From assembly GCA_964616755.1 (NCBI GenBank), contig CAZTSI010000018.1, forward strand, positions 1 to 62,803: a stretch of 62,803 nucleotides of DNA. The letters run 5' to 3'. Numbering within the stretch: the first letter of the stretch is position 1; each line of letters starts with the position of its first letter. A model generated the notes under the pieces. It did not search any database. It saw nothing but the letters and a program-made list of their open reading frames with translations, and was not told where the DNA came from. Position numbers and translations under genes: made by a program. Shown piece after piece: positions 43,664 through 52,752 of this stretch. The DNA comes from CAYNFR01 sp964616755 (GTDB taxonomy: Bacteria > Bacteroidota > Bacteroidia > Chitinophagales > Saprospiraceae).

Positions 43664-45301
43664 ATGATAAACTTACAAAAAAAAACCTCCATAATCATCT
43701 TAGCGCTTTTCCTTTTCGGCACGTTTGCCGTTACGCTTAATAACGATAAGCTGTTTGAGCTCGCTAAGAACCTAGAAATATTTACCAATGTATATAGAGA
43801 GCTGAACACGCATTATGTTGACGAGCTAGACCCTAATGTGGTCATGAAAACTGCCATCGATGCTGTTATGGACAAATTAGACCCTTATACAGTGTATTAT
43901 TCGGAGTCTCAAATTGAGAGCTCCCGTATCTCATTAGATGATAAATATAGTGGCTTGGGAGCTAGCAGTATGGCCACCCCTTTAGGAGTAACCCTCAAAG
44001 AGGTATATCAAGATGGCCCTGCCGACAAAGCAGGACTAAAAGCTGGGGATAGAATTGTTAGAATTAATGGTACCTCTACAGATGGCAAGAGTTATGATGA
44101 AGTGCTTCAGTTTATGCGTGGTTTTCCTGGAAGCTCTATAAAACTCTCTGTTCAGCGACCATTGACTACTAGTCAGTTGGATGTTACATTGACCCGAGAA
44201 GAGGTGGATATGCCCAATGTACCATATTTTGGCATGCTAAACGATCATATAGGATATATCAATCTTACAACTTTTACGCGCGAGGCTTCACGAAATATCG
44301 GCAATGCGTTGCGTACCCTTAAGTCAGAAAATGATCTGAAAGGGGTAATCCTTGATCTTAGAGATAATGGAGGTGGCCTACTTTCTGAAGCCATCGATAT
44401 TCTTGGCTTGTTCTTACCAAAAGAAACCTTTGTGGTGAGCACTCGGGGCAAAGTAAAAGATCGAGATCAAGAATATAAGACACGCCTTTTGCCCATTGAT
44501 ACGGAGATCCCACTCGTGGTCATGATCAATAAATATTCCGCTTCAGCATCTGAAATCGTCTCTGGATCTATTCAAGATTATGATCGAGGAGTTATCTTAG
44601 GTCAACGTAGTTATGGCAAGGGTCTCGTTCAAAACTTTAAAGAGGTAGGTTATAACTCCCAGATTAAAGTCACTATATCAAAATACTATGTTCCCTCCGG
44701 ACGATGTATTCAGAGCGTAGCCTATGTCAATGGAGAGCCAAAGGACATTCCAGATAATGAACGTGCTGTTTTTTATACGAAAAATCGTCGACCAGTGCTT
44801 GATGGTGGCGGAATAACCCCCGATGTACGCTTAGAGGAATCTTCTAAGCCTGAAATTCTTAAAGCCCTAGAAGATCAACACATATTATTCGATTTTGTCA
44901 CCGAGTATGTGCATAAGAACCCTTCTCCCCCTTCTATTGATAGTTTTCGTTTTGAGAAGTATGACGCTTTTATTTCATTTGTAAAGAGCAAGAAATTTGA
45001 GTACCGAACGAAAGCTGAAGAGGCCTTGTCTAGTCTACAAAATTCATTCGTTGAAAAACCTATCCAAGAAACAAATGCGTCCATCGCATCTATTGCAAAG
45101 GCGATTAAATCAGAAAAATCTGATGATCTTCAGGAGTATAAGGATCAAATAATCAGAGAGATAGAATTAGATATGGCGGCAAGATATTACTACCAAGAAG
45201 GCAAAACCCGGCAAAATTTACGAACAGACAAGGAAATTAGTTCGGCCATTGCGGTTCTTCAAGAATCTTCTGAATATAATTCTTTGTTAAAGGTTAAATA
45301 G
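43664..45301 (+). CDS. S41 family C-terminal processing protease
   Basis: 545 aa. One N-terminal hydrophobic segment (about residues 8-25) anchors or exports it. A helical N-terminal domain includes TAIDAVMDKLDPYTVYYS. A PDZ domain (about residues 85-170) has VYQDGPADKAGLKAGDRIV. The S41 catalytic core has GVILDLRDNGGG, the Ser in SASASEIVSGSI and the Lys in GQRSYGKGLVQ. A long C-terminal extension (about 390-545) is helical. CtpA-type proteases trim or degrade envelope proteins from the C-terminus. It is followed 3 bp later by tsaB. Confidence 0.94.
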   Translation: MINLQKKTSIIILALFLFGTFAVTLNNDKLFELAKNLEIFTNVYRELNTHYVDELDPNVVMKTAIDAVMDKLDPYTVYYSESQIESSRISLDDKYSGLGASSMATPLGVTLKEVYQDGPADKAGLKAGDRIVRINGTSTDGKSYDEVLQFMRGFPGSSIKLSVQRPLTTSQLDVTLTREEVDMPNVPYFGMLNDHIGYINLTTFTREASRNIGNALRTLKSENDLKGVILDLRDNGGGLLSEAIDILGLFLPKETFVVSTRGKVKDRDQEYKTRLLPIDTEIPLVVMINKYSASASEIVSGSIQDYDRGVILGQRSYGKGLVQNFKEVGYNSQIKVTISKYYVPSGRCIQSVAYVNGEPKDIPDNERAVFYTKNRRPVLDGGGITPDVRLEESSKPEILKALEDQHILFDFVTEYVHKNPSPPSIDSFRFEKYDAFISFVKSKKFEYRTKAEEALSSLQNSFVEKPIQETNASIASIAKAIKSEKSDDLQEYKDQIIREIELDMAARYYYQEGKTRQNLRTDKEISSAIAVLQESSEYNSLLKVK

Positions 45302-45304
45302 AGC

Positions 45305-45994
45305 ATGTCTGCCTATATTCTCTCTTTAGAGACAGCAACTGAAAGGTGCTCAGCGAGTATCACAAACACGGGGGTTCTTCTTAGTTCAATGACCTCAAAA
45401 GAAAGCAATACCCACAGTCGAGCAATAATGAGCCTCGTTCAACAATGTTTGGATGACGCAGGAATAGAAGTATCTTCTTTGTGCGCTGTTGCAATTAGTG
45501 ATGGGCCTGGGTCGTATACAGGTTTGCGCGTGGGGGCAGGAACGGCTAAGGGGCTGTGCTATGCTTTGGATATACCTTTAATTGCCGTACCCACACTACA
45601 AGCTATTGCTTTGCCCTTTGCGAATCAGGGAATGCCAATCCTTTCTACCTTAGATGCTCGAAGGATGGAATTTTATGGTGGCCTGTACGATGAGCACTTG
45701 CTCTCTATGGCCTCCGCCCACAACTATATATGGTCTGAAGGAATGATTGAATCTCTAGCGAAGGACTATCCTATGCTCATTCTTTGCGGAAATGGTTTAC
45801 AAAAAGCCTTGCAACAATTTTCTATGCCCGATGGGTGGAATTTGAAGGAAAGTGTTTGTCATAGCGATCTCATTGGTTTGTTAGCAGATAGACTTTTTAG
45901 AGAACATCGGTTTGTCAACACGGCATACCATGTGCCTTATTACTTCAAGTCCCCTAATATCACCAAAAGTTCAAAGGGTCCGTTAACCTTATAA
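45305..45994 (+). CDS. tsaB: tRNA threonylcarbamoyladenosine protein TsaB
   Basis: 229 aa, typical length. The N-terminal ASKHA fold opens ILSLETATERCSASI, and SDGPGSYTGLRVGAGTAKGL is the most conserved stretch of the family; LSTLDARRMEFYGGLYD follows. TsaB is the non-catalytic partner that dimerises with TsaD to add threonylcarbamoyl to A37 of ANN-decoding tRNAs. It starts 3 bp after the protease gene. Confidence 0.94.
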   Translation: MSAYILSLETATERCSASITNTGVLLSSMTSKESNTHSRAIMSLVQQCLDDAGIEVSSLCAVAISDGPGSYTGLRVGAGTAKGLCYALDIPLIAVPTLQAIALPFANQGMPILSTLDARRMEFYGGLYDEHLLSMASAHNYIWSEGMIESLAKDYPMLILCGNGLQKALQQFSMPDGWNLKESVCHSDLIGLLADRLFREHRFVNTAYHVPYYFKSPNITKSSKGPLTL

Positions 45995-46145
45995 TGAACT
46001 ATTTTTCTGACGCCGCGTTATTTAAAGTGTTGATAATCAGAAAGTTTACACAATTAAAAAAAACAATATCTAACAGCATTCTTCAAACGGCACAATTTAT
46101 GCTTCTCACTAATAAATAATTTCTCTCAATAGTTAAAACCGCAAC

Positions 46146-46484
46146 ATGAGAAGCAAAAAAAACGAAACAATTACTTTAAAACGAGGTGGAGATGATGTAC
46201 AGCTCGATTACACTGAACTCCGTAAGGCCGTATTGGTTCTTCGCGCCGTCAATCACAAACTGCGCCAACGTATCATAGATCTTCTTGAGACGGGTGAATC
46301 TATGACCGTGACAGACATCTACATCAAGCTCCGATTAGAACAGTCGGTCGCATCACAGCATTTGGCCATTCTCCGCAGAGCCGGTGTGGTCATTACCGAA
46401 AGAAATGGCAAGTTTATTTACTACTCTTTAAACAATGAACGTTTAGGGCAGATATCTAAACTTGTAGGAGATTTAGCAGGATAA
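46146..46484 (+). CDS. ArsR-type winged-helix regulator (first of two)
   Basis: 112 aa with a short basic N-terminus. The winged helix is seen in NHKLRQRIIDLLE, then LRLEQSVASQHLAILRRAGV (recognition helix) and ERNGKFIYYSLNNE (wing). The alpha-3 metal motif ELCVCDL is absent: the matching segment TVTDIYIKL has no Cys. It is therefore probably not a classical arsenic or cadmium sensor; redox or another signal is possible. It is followed by a strong terminator, so it is a separate transcript from the second ArsR-type gene. Confidence 0.88.
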   Translation: MRSKKNETITLKRGGDDVQLDYTELRKAVLVLRAVNHKLRQRIIDLLETGESMTVTDIYIKLRLEQSVASQHLAILRRAGVVITERNGKFIYYSLNNERLGQISKLVGDLAG

Positions 46485-46565
46485 ACGTCTACTTAAGGCA
46501 AAGGTGTCTAAATCACTGATTATGAGCTAAAAACTTAACTAATAAGACATTATAGCTCTTTTATC

Positions 46566-46609
46566 AAATCTAATCTGATTATATTAGTAATCAGATTAGA
46601 TTTTTTTTT
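46566..46609 (+). terminator. Strong intrinsic terminator between the two ArsR-type genes
   Basis: A perfect 16-bp stem (46566-46581 against 46588-46603) with a 6-nt loop TATTAG, followed by a run of T. The A-rich 5' side makes it potentially bidirectional. Confidence 0.9.
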
Positions 46610-46618
46610 AATATTTTC

Positions 46619-46649
46619 TTTGTGGAGTTGAAATTTAGTTCCATATTTG
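46619..46649 (+). promoter_or_regulatory. Promoter for the second ArsR-type gene
   Basis: TTTG at 46619-46622, a 19-bp spacer and CATATTTG at 46642-46649 fit the Bacteroidota -33/-7 pattern with one mismatch (C for T). It lies between the terminator and the ATG at 46682, where a new promoter is required. Confidence 0.55.
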
Positions 46650-46681
46650 TCTCAAGGTCGATAAGAAACTAAGAAAACTAC

Positions 46682-47005
46682 ATGAAACAGACTAAAGTTA
46701 TCTTTAGCCAAGATAAGTTACATTACTCCTGTGACTTAATGAGAGCTATGGCGCATCCGCTGCGCTTAAAAATTCTAGCGTACATAGATGCAAATCCGGA
46801 AACACCCGTTAACTGTATTTACAATACCCTTGATATAGAACAATCGATCACAAGTCAGCATCTAAAAGTGCTCAGAGAGGCGGGTGTGGTGTTATGTAGA
46901 AGAGATGGAAAAAAAGTACATTATAACATTGACTACGATATAATAAGAAAGGTTCATATCGCTGTCAATAACTTCATGGGTCGAACCACTCCCGCGCGGG
47001 TTTAG
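46682..47005 (+). CDS. ArsR-type winged-helix regulator (second of two)
   Basis: 107 aa, paralogous to the preceding regulator. Winged helix: AMAHPLRLKILAYI, LDIEQSITSQHLKVLREAGV and CRRDGKKVHYNID. It has Cys in HYSCDLMRAM, PVNCIYNTL (the alpha-3 position) and VVLCRRDG, which the first paralogue lacks; a thiol-based redox or metal response is conceivable but the classical motif is not met. It has its own promoter and leads into the DUF6580-type gene. Confidence 0.88.
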   Translation: MKQTKVIFSQDKLHYSCDLMRAMAHPLRLKILAYIDANPETPVNCIYNTLDIEQSITSQHLKVLREAGVVLCRRDGKKVHYNIDYDIIRKVHIAVNNFMGRTTPARV

Positions 47006-47007
47006 CA

Positions 47008-47072
47008 CCTACTTTCCGCAAAGAAACTAAATAGCTTTGGCATATGCCTTGTCTTTTTTGTTTCTTTGTAGG
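47008..47072 (+). promoter_or_regulatory. Structured leader of the DUF6580-type gene
   Basis: CAAAGAAAC (47019-47027) pairs perfectly with GTTTCTTTG (47060-47068). CCTA (47008-47011) pairs with TAGG (47069-47072) outside a 7-nt bulge. A self-complementary GGCATATGCC (47039-47048) sits in the loop. The element ends 15 bp before the ATG at 47088. I could not match it to a known riboswitch; it could be an RNA control element or a protein-binding site. Confidence 0.4.
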
Positions 47073-47087
47073 CAGAAAATAGGTTTT

Positions 47088-47669
47088 ATGAATGCAACTA
47101 AGTCATTTTGGATTATTGGTGGTATCCTTCTCCTTGGTTTGATTTCAAGGTTCTTTTACATTTGGACAGGAGACGAGAACGTTGCTAACTTTTCAGGCAT
47201 TGGGGCTCTTGCCCTCTTTAGTGGCACTTATCTCAAGAGTCATTGGCGTTGGACGCTTCCTTTCCTTCTGATGTGGGTATCTGATTTAATCCTCAACAAT
47301 TTCTATTACGCAGCCTTCTACGATAGCTTTCAATGGTTTGGGGTCACCTCGGTCTATATCAGTTTTGCCCTAATTATTGGTTTTGCCTTCTTCTATTTAC
47401 AGCAGCCTTCTTGGGCTAAGGTGTTAATAGCTAGTTTCGTCTCCGCCGTCGCATTTTTTGTGATCACAAACGCAGCCGTATGGATAGGCGCGACTTCACC
47501 CTACACTAAAGATTGGGCTGGGTTAGTGCTGTGCTTTGAGATGGCGATACCCTTTTTTAGAAACACGTTATTGGGCAATCTTATCTATTCTGCCCTGTTT
47601 TTTGGTTTGTACGAATGGGCGGCCAGTCGCAATAGCTCTGTACCCTCGGTGGTGACTCGATTCGTTTAG
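47088..47669 (+). CDS. DUF6580-type membrane protein (ECF S-component-like)
   Basis: 193 aa from the ATG at 47088. Five or six hydrophobic segments with GIGALALFSGTYLKSHW and PFLLMWVSDLILNNFYY early, and FFRNTLLGNLIYSALFFGLY at the end. This matches the DUF6580 family, described as a putative transport protein with the look of an ECF vitamin-uptake S-component. The substrate is unknown. It lies after the ArsR-type gene and directly (1 bp) before the DsbA-like gene. Confidence 0.72.
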   Translation: MNATKSFWIIGGILLLGLISRFFYIWTGDENVANFSGIGALALFSGTYLKSHWRWTLPFLLMWVSDLILNNFYYAAFYDSFQWFGVTSVYISFALIIGFAFFYLQQPSWAKVLIASFVSAVAFFVITNAAVWIGATSPYTKDWAGLVLCFEMAIPFFRNTLLGNLIYSALFFGLYEWAASRNSSVPSVVTRFV

Positions 47670-47670
47670 A

Positions 47671-48255
47671 ATGCCCTTGCCCACTGACTATAGAATAGGC
47701 TTTGTTTTGGACTATTCCTGTCCTTGGTGTTTTATTGGTTTTAGGCATTTAGCGACCGCCCTCGCCTCGGCAGGCAAAACTCCTCATGAGTATGTACAAA
47801 TTCTACCCTATCAACTTCACCCTGAATTGCCTATCGAGGGCATAAACAGAGATTCGTTTACCAAAAAAGCACAAAAGGGTACTGGCCAATTAGTCAAGAA
47901 TGCAGCGAAAGAAGCGGGCATTGACCATATAATATGGCCCTCCTTGATTCCCAACACGGCCCTGGCCCATCGTGTCATATGTCATCTAGGGCAAAAGGAA
48001 CAATGGGAAGGCGCCAAGACCCTTTTTACCGCTTATTGGGAACATAATCTACCTATCTCGACTATGGCTGATTTGGGCGCAGTATTACCCTTTCATTTAA
48101 CTATACAACGATCACAAGATCACAGCAATACCGCTATGACAAATTTTGTCGGGTCGCAGCCTATTATGGCCGTTCCCTCCTATATACTACCTCGAAAACA
48201 AGTGCTGTCGGGCATCATTACGGCACAACGCTGGTCTAAATACTTTGCCCCATAG
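47671..48255 (+). CDS. DsbA family (FrnE-like) oxidoreductase
   Basis: 194 aa, no signal peptide, so probably cytoplasmic. The active site is CPWC in LDYSCPWCFIGF near residue 15, followed by the helical insertion (TALAHRVICHLGQKEQWEG) and the cis-Pro region MAVPSYIL. FrnE-type proteins act as thiol-disulfide oxidoreductases or isomerases. The C-terminal half is a little shorter than usual. Its start follows the DUF6580-type stop by one base, so the two are co-expressed. Confidence 0.85.
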   Translation: MPLPTDYRIGFVLDYSCPWCFIGFRHLATALASAGKTPHEYVQILPYQLHPELPIEGINRDSFTKKAQKGTGQLVKNAAKEAGIDHIIWPSLIPNTALAHRVICHLGQKEQWEGAKTLFTAYWEHNLPISTMADLGAVLPFHLTIQRSQDHSNTAMTNFVGSQPIMAVPSYILPRKQVLSGIITAQRWSKYFAP

Positions 48256-48770
48256 AGTCCAAGAAAAGATCATATACGTCTATATGAATCGCCACTAGCC
48301 TTCACGATCGAGTTCACCCGTCTTATAATAATCAGCCAGCAACGCCTTTTTTGATCAATGCGGATCGTTAATTTTGCATTCTCAAGACGAAGTGCATCCT
48401 TTTGTTTTTGATAATTTTCAATCAACTTTTCCAATTGCGCAATGCGCTCTCTGATTTGTCTTAATTGCTCCCATAGCTGGGTGATTTAAGACTCGACGCC
48501 TTCGCCCTTTTTGTTTGGTGTTGATATCAGCGGCTTCTGTAGCGGCGCTGGCGGCGGCGTATAGCCAATACCCGCCTGTGTTTGAATTCGTATTACCGCC
48601 CGTCACCGCTACGTTATATTCTAGGTCCCACTCAAATGCCGCCTGCGCGCGCATCGGCGGTTGTTTGATCGTGGTGCCATCCGTCGCAACTCCAAACGCC
48701 GCGCGTTACGAGCCCGCGCCTTGCGGCGCTTGATATTTATCTCTTGATCAGACATGATGAATGCTTAAGG
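48256..48770 (-). pseudogene. GC-rich region with broken minus-strand frames
   Basis: No intact gene. On the minus strand an ATG near 48756 reads MSDQEINIKRRKARARNARR and stops about 45 codons later. An overlapping second frame reads AAFGVATDGTTIKQPPMRAQ, AAFEWDLEYNVAVTG and YWLYAAASAATEAADINTKQ. A third frame then reads LWEQLRQIRERIAQLEKLIE and KQKDALRLENAKLT, a strong coiled coil, ending near 48256. The middle is much richer in G+C than the neighbours. It looks like a decayed or repeatedly frameshifted acquired gene of unknown kind. The remaining 48771-49040 holds nothing I can name. Confidence 0.4.
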
Positions 48771-49040
48771 TATTAGCTGTCTCATTTTTATCATTCTGAC
48801 ATCTTGCCCCACGCCAAAAGGCGCGGGCACAAGTGTATCATTATGCGCACTTCTGGGTGCCTACCGATGATGTGCAGAAGAGATAATAGCTCTAATGCAC
48901 CATCCTTGAGGTTAATGCCCTTCGTCAGAAAGAGGTATTTAAGTTCAATTTATTGAGCTTGATGGCATTGTCCAAAAATTTTGTTTGTGTTGACTTTAGT
49001 TCTATTTTGAGAAGCTTATCGGTACCTAGTTGTCTTCCCA

Positions 49041-50279
49041 CTATTTAGTTCGCTGGAGGCTTTTGATGAGCTCATAGGTTGTCAAGTAGAGGGCGCTTAT
49101 CAGTGGGTTCATCTTTGTCTTGGTATTGGCACCCTTTGCCAGCCTAATAATTTGGCGCGCATAATAGCCTCCTTCGGCTGCATCTTCTAGTTGGCGGAGG
49201 CCGGTACGTATGACCCTGTTTTCAACCAGTTCAATGTCACCGCTTATAAATGAGCTGATGATATCTACATCTGTAATAAAAGGGCGCCCCATCCCTATAA
49301 AGTCTAGCTCCCCATGGGCTATCACTTGGTTACAAAAACTCCTTGTTCGAAATCCTCCTGTAACCATGAGCGGAATACCGCATTGGTTTCTTATTTGTTT
49401 AGCGAAGTCGATGAAATATGCTTCCCTGGCTTGTGTTGAGGGCCTTATGACTTGATCCTCCTGATCATTCATCAGAAAAAAAGCTAATTTTTCGTATGTT
49501 CCTCCTGATATTTCCAACAAATCCACCCCTTCATTCGCCAACACATTGACTACCGATAGAGATTCTTCCTCGCTAAATCCTCCACGCTGGAAGTCAGACG
49601 AATTAAGTTTTACCGATATCGGAAACGCACTTCCTACTATTTTTCGAACCTCTTTGATAATTTGGATCAAGAGGCGTCTACGGTTTTCTGGATTACCGCC
49701 CCATTGGTCAGTGCGTCTATTCGTCAATGGTGATAAAAATTGACTAAGCAGATAACCGTGTGCTGCGTGTATTTGAACACCCGTAAAGCCAGACTCCTTT
49801 GCGATATGTGCTGCAGTAACGAAAGCTTTTATGACCTGTAGTATATCGACTTCAGTCATTGCTTTTGGCTTGCCAAAGAGACCCATTTTTTGCAGTTGTA
49901 CGGCAGACGGCGCTAATGGGCGATTATTGCAAAAGCGATTGGTCTGTCGTCCGGCGTGCGATAATTGTGCCCAGAGATGGTTATTGCCGCTAATGCCCGC
50001 TTCTACCCATTTGATATTGTCGGAGATCTTAGTAATATCATCAAAGCATACATTGCCCGAAGATTCAAGATGGTTACGATCCACTAATATATTACCTGTA
50101 ATCAATATTCCAGCACCCGTCTGTGCCCATCGGCTGTATAGTTGTTCATGTCTACGTGTAGGCTCGAGCCGGACATTGCTAATACGCTCAGTTAAGGCCG
50201 CTTTGACCAACCTGTTTTTCACAAAGACCCCGCAGGGAAGCGTAAAAGGCGAAGAGACTTTATCTGTTGTGTCGTTCAC
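49041..50279 (-). CDS. NADH:flavin oxidoreductase, Old Yellow Enzyme family
   Basis: 412 aa TIM-barrel flavoprotein. Motifs: FVKNRLVKAALTE at the N-terminus, GVQIHAAHGYLLSQFLSP (catalytic and FMN-contacting residues), DQWGGNPENRRRLL, and the late PLMVTGGFRT and DFIGMGRPFI. There is no C-terminal iron-sulfur or second flavin domain as in dienoyl-CoA reductase, so it belongs to the short OYE class, which reduces activated C=C bonds with NAD(P)H. It lies 29 bp after ftsH on the same strand, probably in the rsfS-ftsH transcript; that link is not one I know as common. Confidence 0.9.
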   Translation of the reverse strand: MNDTTDKVSSPFTLPCGVFVKNRLVKAALTERISNVRLEPTRRHEQLYSRWAQTGAGILITGNILVDRNHLESSGNVCFDDITKISDNIKWVEAGISGNNHLWAQLSHAGRQTNRFCNNRPLAPSAVQLQKMGLFGKPKAMTEVDILQVIKAFVTAAHIAKESGFTGVQIHAAHGYLLSQFLSPLTNRRTDQWGGNPENRRRLLIQIIKEVRKIVGSAFPISVKLNSSDFQRGGFSEEESLSVVNVLANEGVDLLEISGGTYEKLAFFLMNDQEDQVIRPSTQAREAYFIDFAKQIRNQCGIPLMVTGGFRTRSFCNQVIAHGELDFIGMGRPFITDVDIISSFISGDIELVENRVIRTGLRQLEDAAEGGYYARQIIRLAKGANTKTKMNPLISALYLTTYELIKSLQRTK

Positions 50280-50308
50280 ACGTTTCGTTACTTATAACCC
50301 ATTCGCGT

Positions 50309-52285
50309 TTACGACCCCTCTGCCTCTAGCGCAACATGGCTAGCTACTTCCTCGGCTATTTCACGCATGGTTTCAGGTTCGGGAAAGGGTCGTGGTCCGA
50401 TCAACCGTTCAACATCCGACTTGACTAAGACTTCCTTCTCTAACAACTGTTTAGCTAATATTTCTAGTTGCTCTCGCTTATCGGATAATAGATTTTGAGC
50501 TCGTTGATATTGTTCATTGACAAGGTTACGTACTTCCGCGTCAATTAATGCCGCGGTGTTGTCGGAATAAGGCTTATTAAACTGATCTTGCGAGAGACCA
50601 TAAAAAGATACTTGGCCAACCTTATCATTCATTCCGTAGATAGCAACCATACTGTAAGCCATTTTAGTGACCTGGTCTAGGTCGTTTTGAGCTCCTGTTG
50701 ATATCTTTCCAAAAACGATTTTTTCTGCAGCTCTGCCCCCAAAAGTCATACATATTCGGTCTTTCATCGCTTCTGTGCGAGTTATATACTCGTCCTTGGG
50801 TAGGTATTGAGCATATCCAAGTGTTCCAATACCACGTGGAACGATGGTGACCTTTACGAGAGGCGAGGCATGTTCGAGATACCATCCGCAGATCGCATGT
50901 CCAGCCTCATGATAGGCAATAATTTCCTTTTCTCTGGGTGCGATAAATTTGTTTTTCTTCTCTAATCCTCCAATCACACGATCTAATGCGTAATTAAAAT
51001 CTTCCATGTGTACAGCCTCCTTGTCTCTTCTTGCTGCCACTAAAGCTGCTTCGTTGCACACGTTGGCAATGTCGGCTCCTGCAAATCCAGGGGTCATCTC
51101 GGCGAGCACAGATCCATCTACCGAAGGATCAACTTTAATGTTTTTAAGGTGAACTTTGAAAATCTCCTTTCGCTCTTTTAGGTCAGGTCTTTCAATACCT
51201 ATTTGTCGATCAAAGCGACCTGGGCGCATAAGTGCGCTATCAAGGACGTCTGCTCTGTTGGTGGCTGCCATAAGAATTACGCCTTTATCGGTAGAGAATC
51301 CGTCCATTTCTACCAACAACTGATTTAAGGTATTTTCTCTTTCATCATTGCCGCCTTGAAAGTTTCCTTTGCCTCGTGCACGACCTATGGCATCTATTTC
51401 GTCAATGAACACAATACAAGGAGCCTTTTCTCGCGCTTGTCTGAAAAGGTCTCGAACCCTTGAAGCACCTACCCCAACAAACATTTCAACGAAGTCAGAA
51501 CCTGATATTGAAAAGAAAGGCACGCCAGCCTCGCCGGCTACTGCTTTAGCCAAGAGGGTTTTGCCCGTGCCAGGGGGGCCTACTAGAATGACACCTTTTG
51601 GTATTTTGCCACCAAGGGCGGTATATTTTTTTGGATTCTTCAAGAAATCCACGATTTCCATTACTTCTACTTTCGCTTCGTCAAGACCCGCTACATCTGA
51701 AAAAGTAATGTTCACTTTGGCGTTTTCATCAAAAAGCGTGGCCTTAGATTTTCCAATATTAAAGATTTGCGCCCCTGGCCCTCCAGCAGCGCCACCTACT
51801 CTGCGCATAATAAACAACCATAAACCCACAAAAATCAATAAAGGCACCACCCAGCTTAAAAGGTTCGCTACCCAATTGACCCGCTGCTCATAGATAGGAT
51901 CTATTCGAAAACCTTCTTGGTTTAAAGCGTCTATTTTATTTGCAAAATTATCGATTGACCCGATTTGCAAGGTAAAGTGTGGCGCATTAAGGCTTAGTGA
52001 GTTGCTCAGCCGGTTATCCTGATTGATATCTGGATATTTGCCCACGCTTTGGCTTTTAATTACAATCTCTGCATCTCTGCTGTTTATAACTCTTAAGGTC
52101 TCTACATCGCCTGCCTTTACGATTTCTTCAAACTTAAGTAGGGTAATTTCCTTGGGTTTACTTATAAATGACATAACCATATTCAGCCCTAATAAGCAGA
52201 TTATGATAAATGCGTAAAACCAATAGGAACCAAAGTTGCCCTTTTTGTCTGGTGTGTTATTCTTCTTCTTATTGTCGTCAGCCAT
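50309..52285 (-). CDS. ftsH: ATP-dependent zinc metalloprotease FtsH
   Basis: 658 aa. Two membrane segments (about residues 20-40 and 140-160) enclose a periplasmic domain. The AAA domain follows with Walker A GPPGTGKT near 236, Walker B CIVFIDEIDAIG, and the second region of homology RPGRFDRQI. The M41 peptidase has HEAGH for zinc and DLDQVTKMAYSMV with the third ligand Asp. FtsH degrades membrane and regulatory proteins. It is 56 bp downstream of rsfS, a known Bacteroidota arrangement. Confidence 0.97.
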   Translation of the reverse strand: MADDNKKKNNTPDKKGNFGSYWFYAFIIICLLGLNMVMSFISKPKEITLLKFEEIVKAGDVETLRVINSRDAEIVIKSQSVGKYPDINQDNRLSNSLSLNAPHFTLQIGSIDNFANKIDALNQEGFRIDPIYEQRVNWVANLLSWVVPLLIFVGLWLFIMRRVGGAAGGPGAQIFNIGKSKATLFDENAKVNITFSDVAGLDEAKVEVMEIVDFLKNPKKYTALGGKIPKGVILVGPPGTGKTLLAKAVAGEAGVPFFSISGSDFVEMFVGVGASRVRDLFRQAREKAPCIVFIDEIDAIGRARGKGNFQGGNDERENTLNQLLVEMDGFSTDKGVILMAATNRADVLDSALMRPGRFDRQIGIERPDLKERKEIFKVHLKNIKVDPSVDGSVLAEMTPGFAGADIANVCNEAALVAARRDKEAVHMEDFNYALDRVIGGLEKKNKFIAPREKEIIAYHEAGHAICGWYLEHASPLVKVTIVPRGIGTLGYAQYLPKDEYITRTEAMKDRICMTFGGRAAEKIVFGKISTGAQNDLDQVTKMAYSMVAIYGMNDKVGQVSFYGLSQDQFNKPYSDNTAALIDAEVRNLVNEQYQRAQNLLSDKREQLEILAKQLLEKEVLVKSDVERLIGPRPFPEPETMREIAEEVASHVALEAEGS

Positions 52286-52341
52286 CCTGATATTAATCTA
52301 TGTAGAACTCTTAAACGGTCAATTGTACTATTTAGTTGGCG

Positions 52342-52752
52342 CTAGACGTTTTGAAATGCAATCTTCTTCGCATCACTCCACAAAGTCTCCAAATCATAGT
52401 ATTCTCGCGTTTCTGGATAAAATACATGAACAATCGTGTCAAAGTAGTCTACCAATATCCACTTAGCTCCATCTACTCCTTCGATGTGATTGGGCGATAG
52501 TTTGTATTCTTCTCTGACTCTTTTTTGAATATTATTAGCAATTGCCTTTACTTGTGTTGTAGAGTCTCCTTGGCAAATAACAAAATAATCTGTCGGAGAT
52601 TCGTCTAGCTTGCGCATATCTAATAAGACGATCTCCTTGCCTTTTATATCTTGTATACTGTCAACGATAAGATCATTCAATGCCAACTGATGCGTTGAAA
52701 TCGATGCTGCCCCTTTTGATCCACTCAAATGCTTAATTGCTTGTTGTCCCAC
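52342..52752 (-). CDS. rsfS: Ribosomal silencing factor RsfS
   Basis: 136 aa. The family core is visible as VLLDMRKLDESPTDYFVIC, STTQVKAIANNI, EGVDGAKWILVDYFDTIVHVF and REYYDLETLW. RsfS binds uL14 on the large ribosomal subunit and blocks subunit joining in stationary phase. It carries a longer N-terminal segment (about 25 residues) than many homologues. First gene of the series with ftsH. Confidence 0.95.
   Translation of the reverse strand: MGQQAIKHLSGSKGAASISTHQLALNDLIVDSIQDIKGKEIVLLDMRKLDESPTDYFVICQGDSTTQVKAIANNIQKRVREEYKLSPNHIEGVDGAKWILVDYFDTIVHVFYPETREYYDLETLWSDAKKIAFQNV

Noticed and set aside
46991..47000. Palindrome CCCGCGCGGG at the end of the second ArsR-type gene
   Set aside because: It lies inside the coding sequence, with no T tract or spacing to suggest a terminator or operator.
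48515..48733. A 72-codon plus-strand ORF in the GC-rich island
   Set aside because: It is the opposite-strand shadow of the minus-strand frames and has no start signal or motif of its own.
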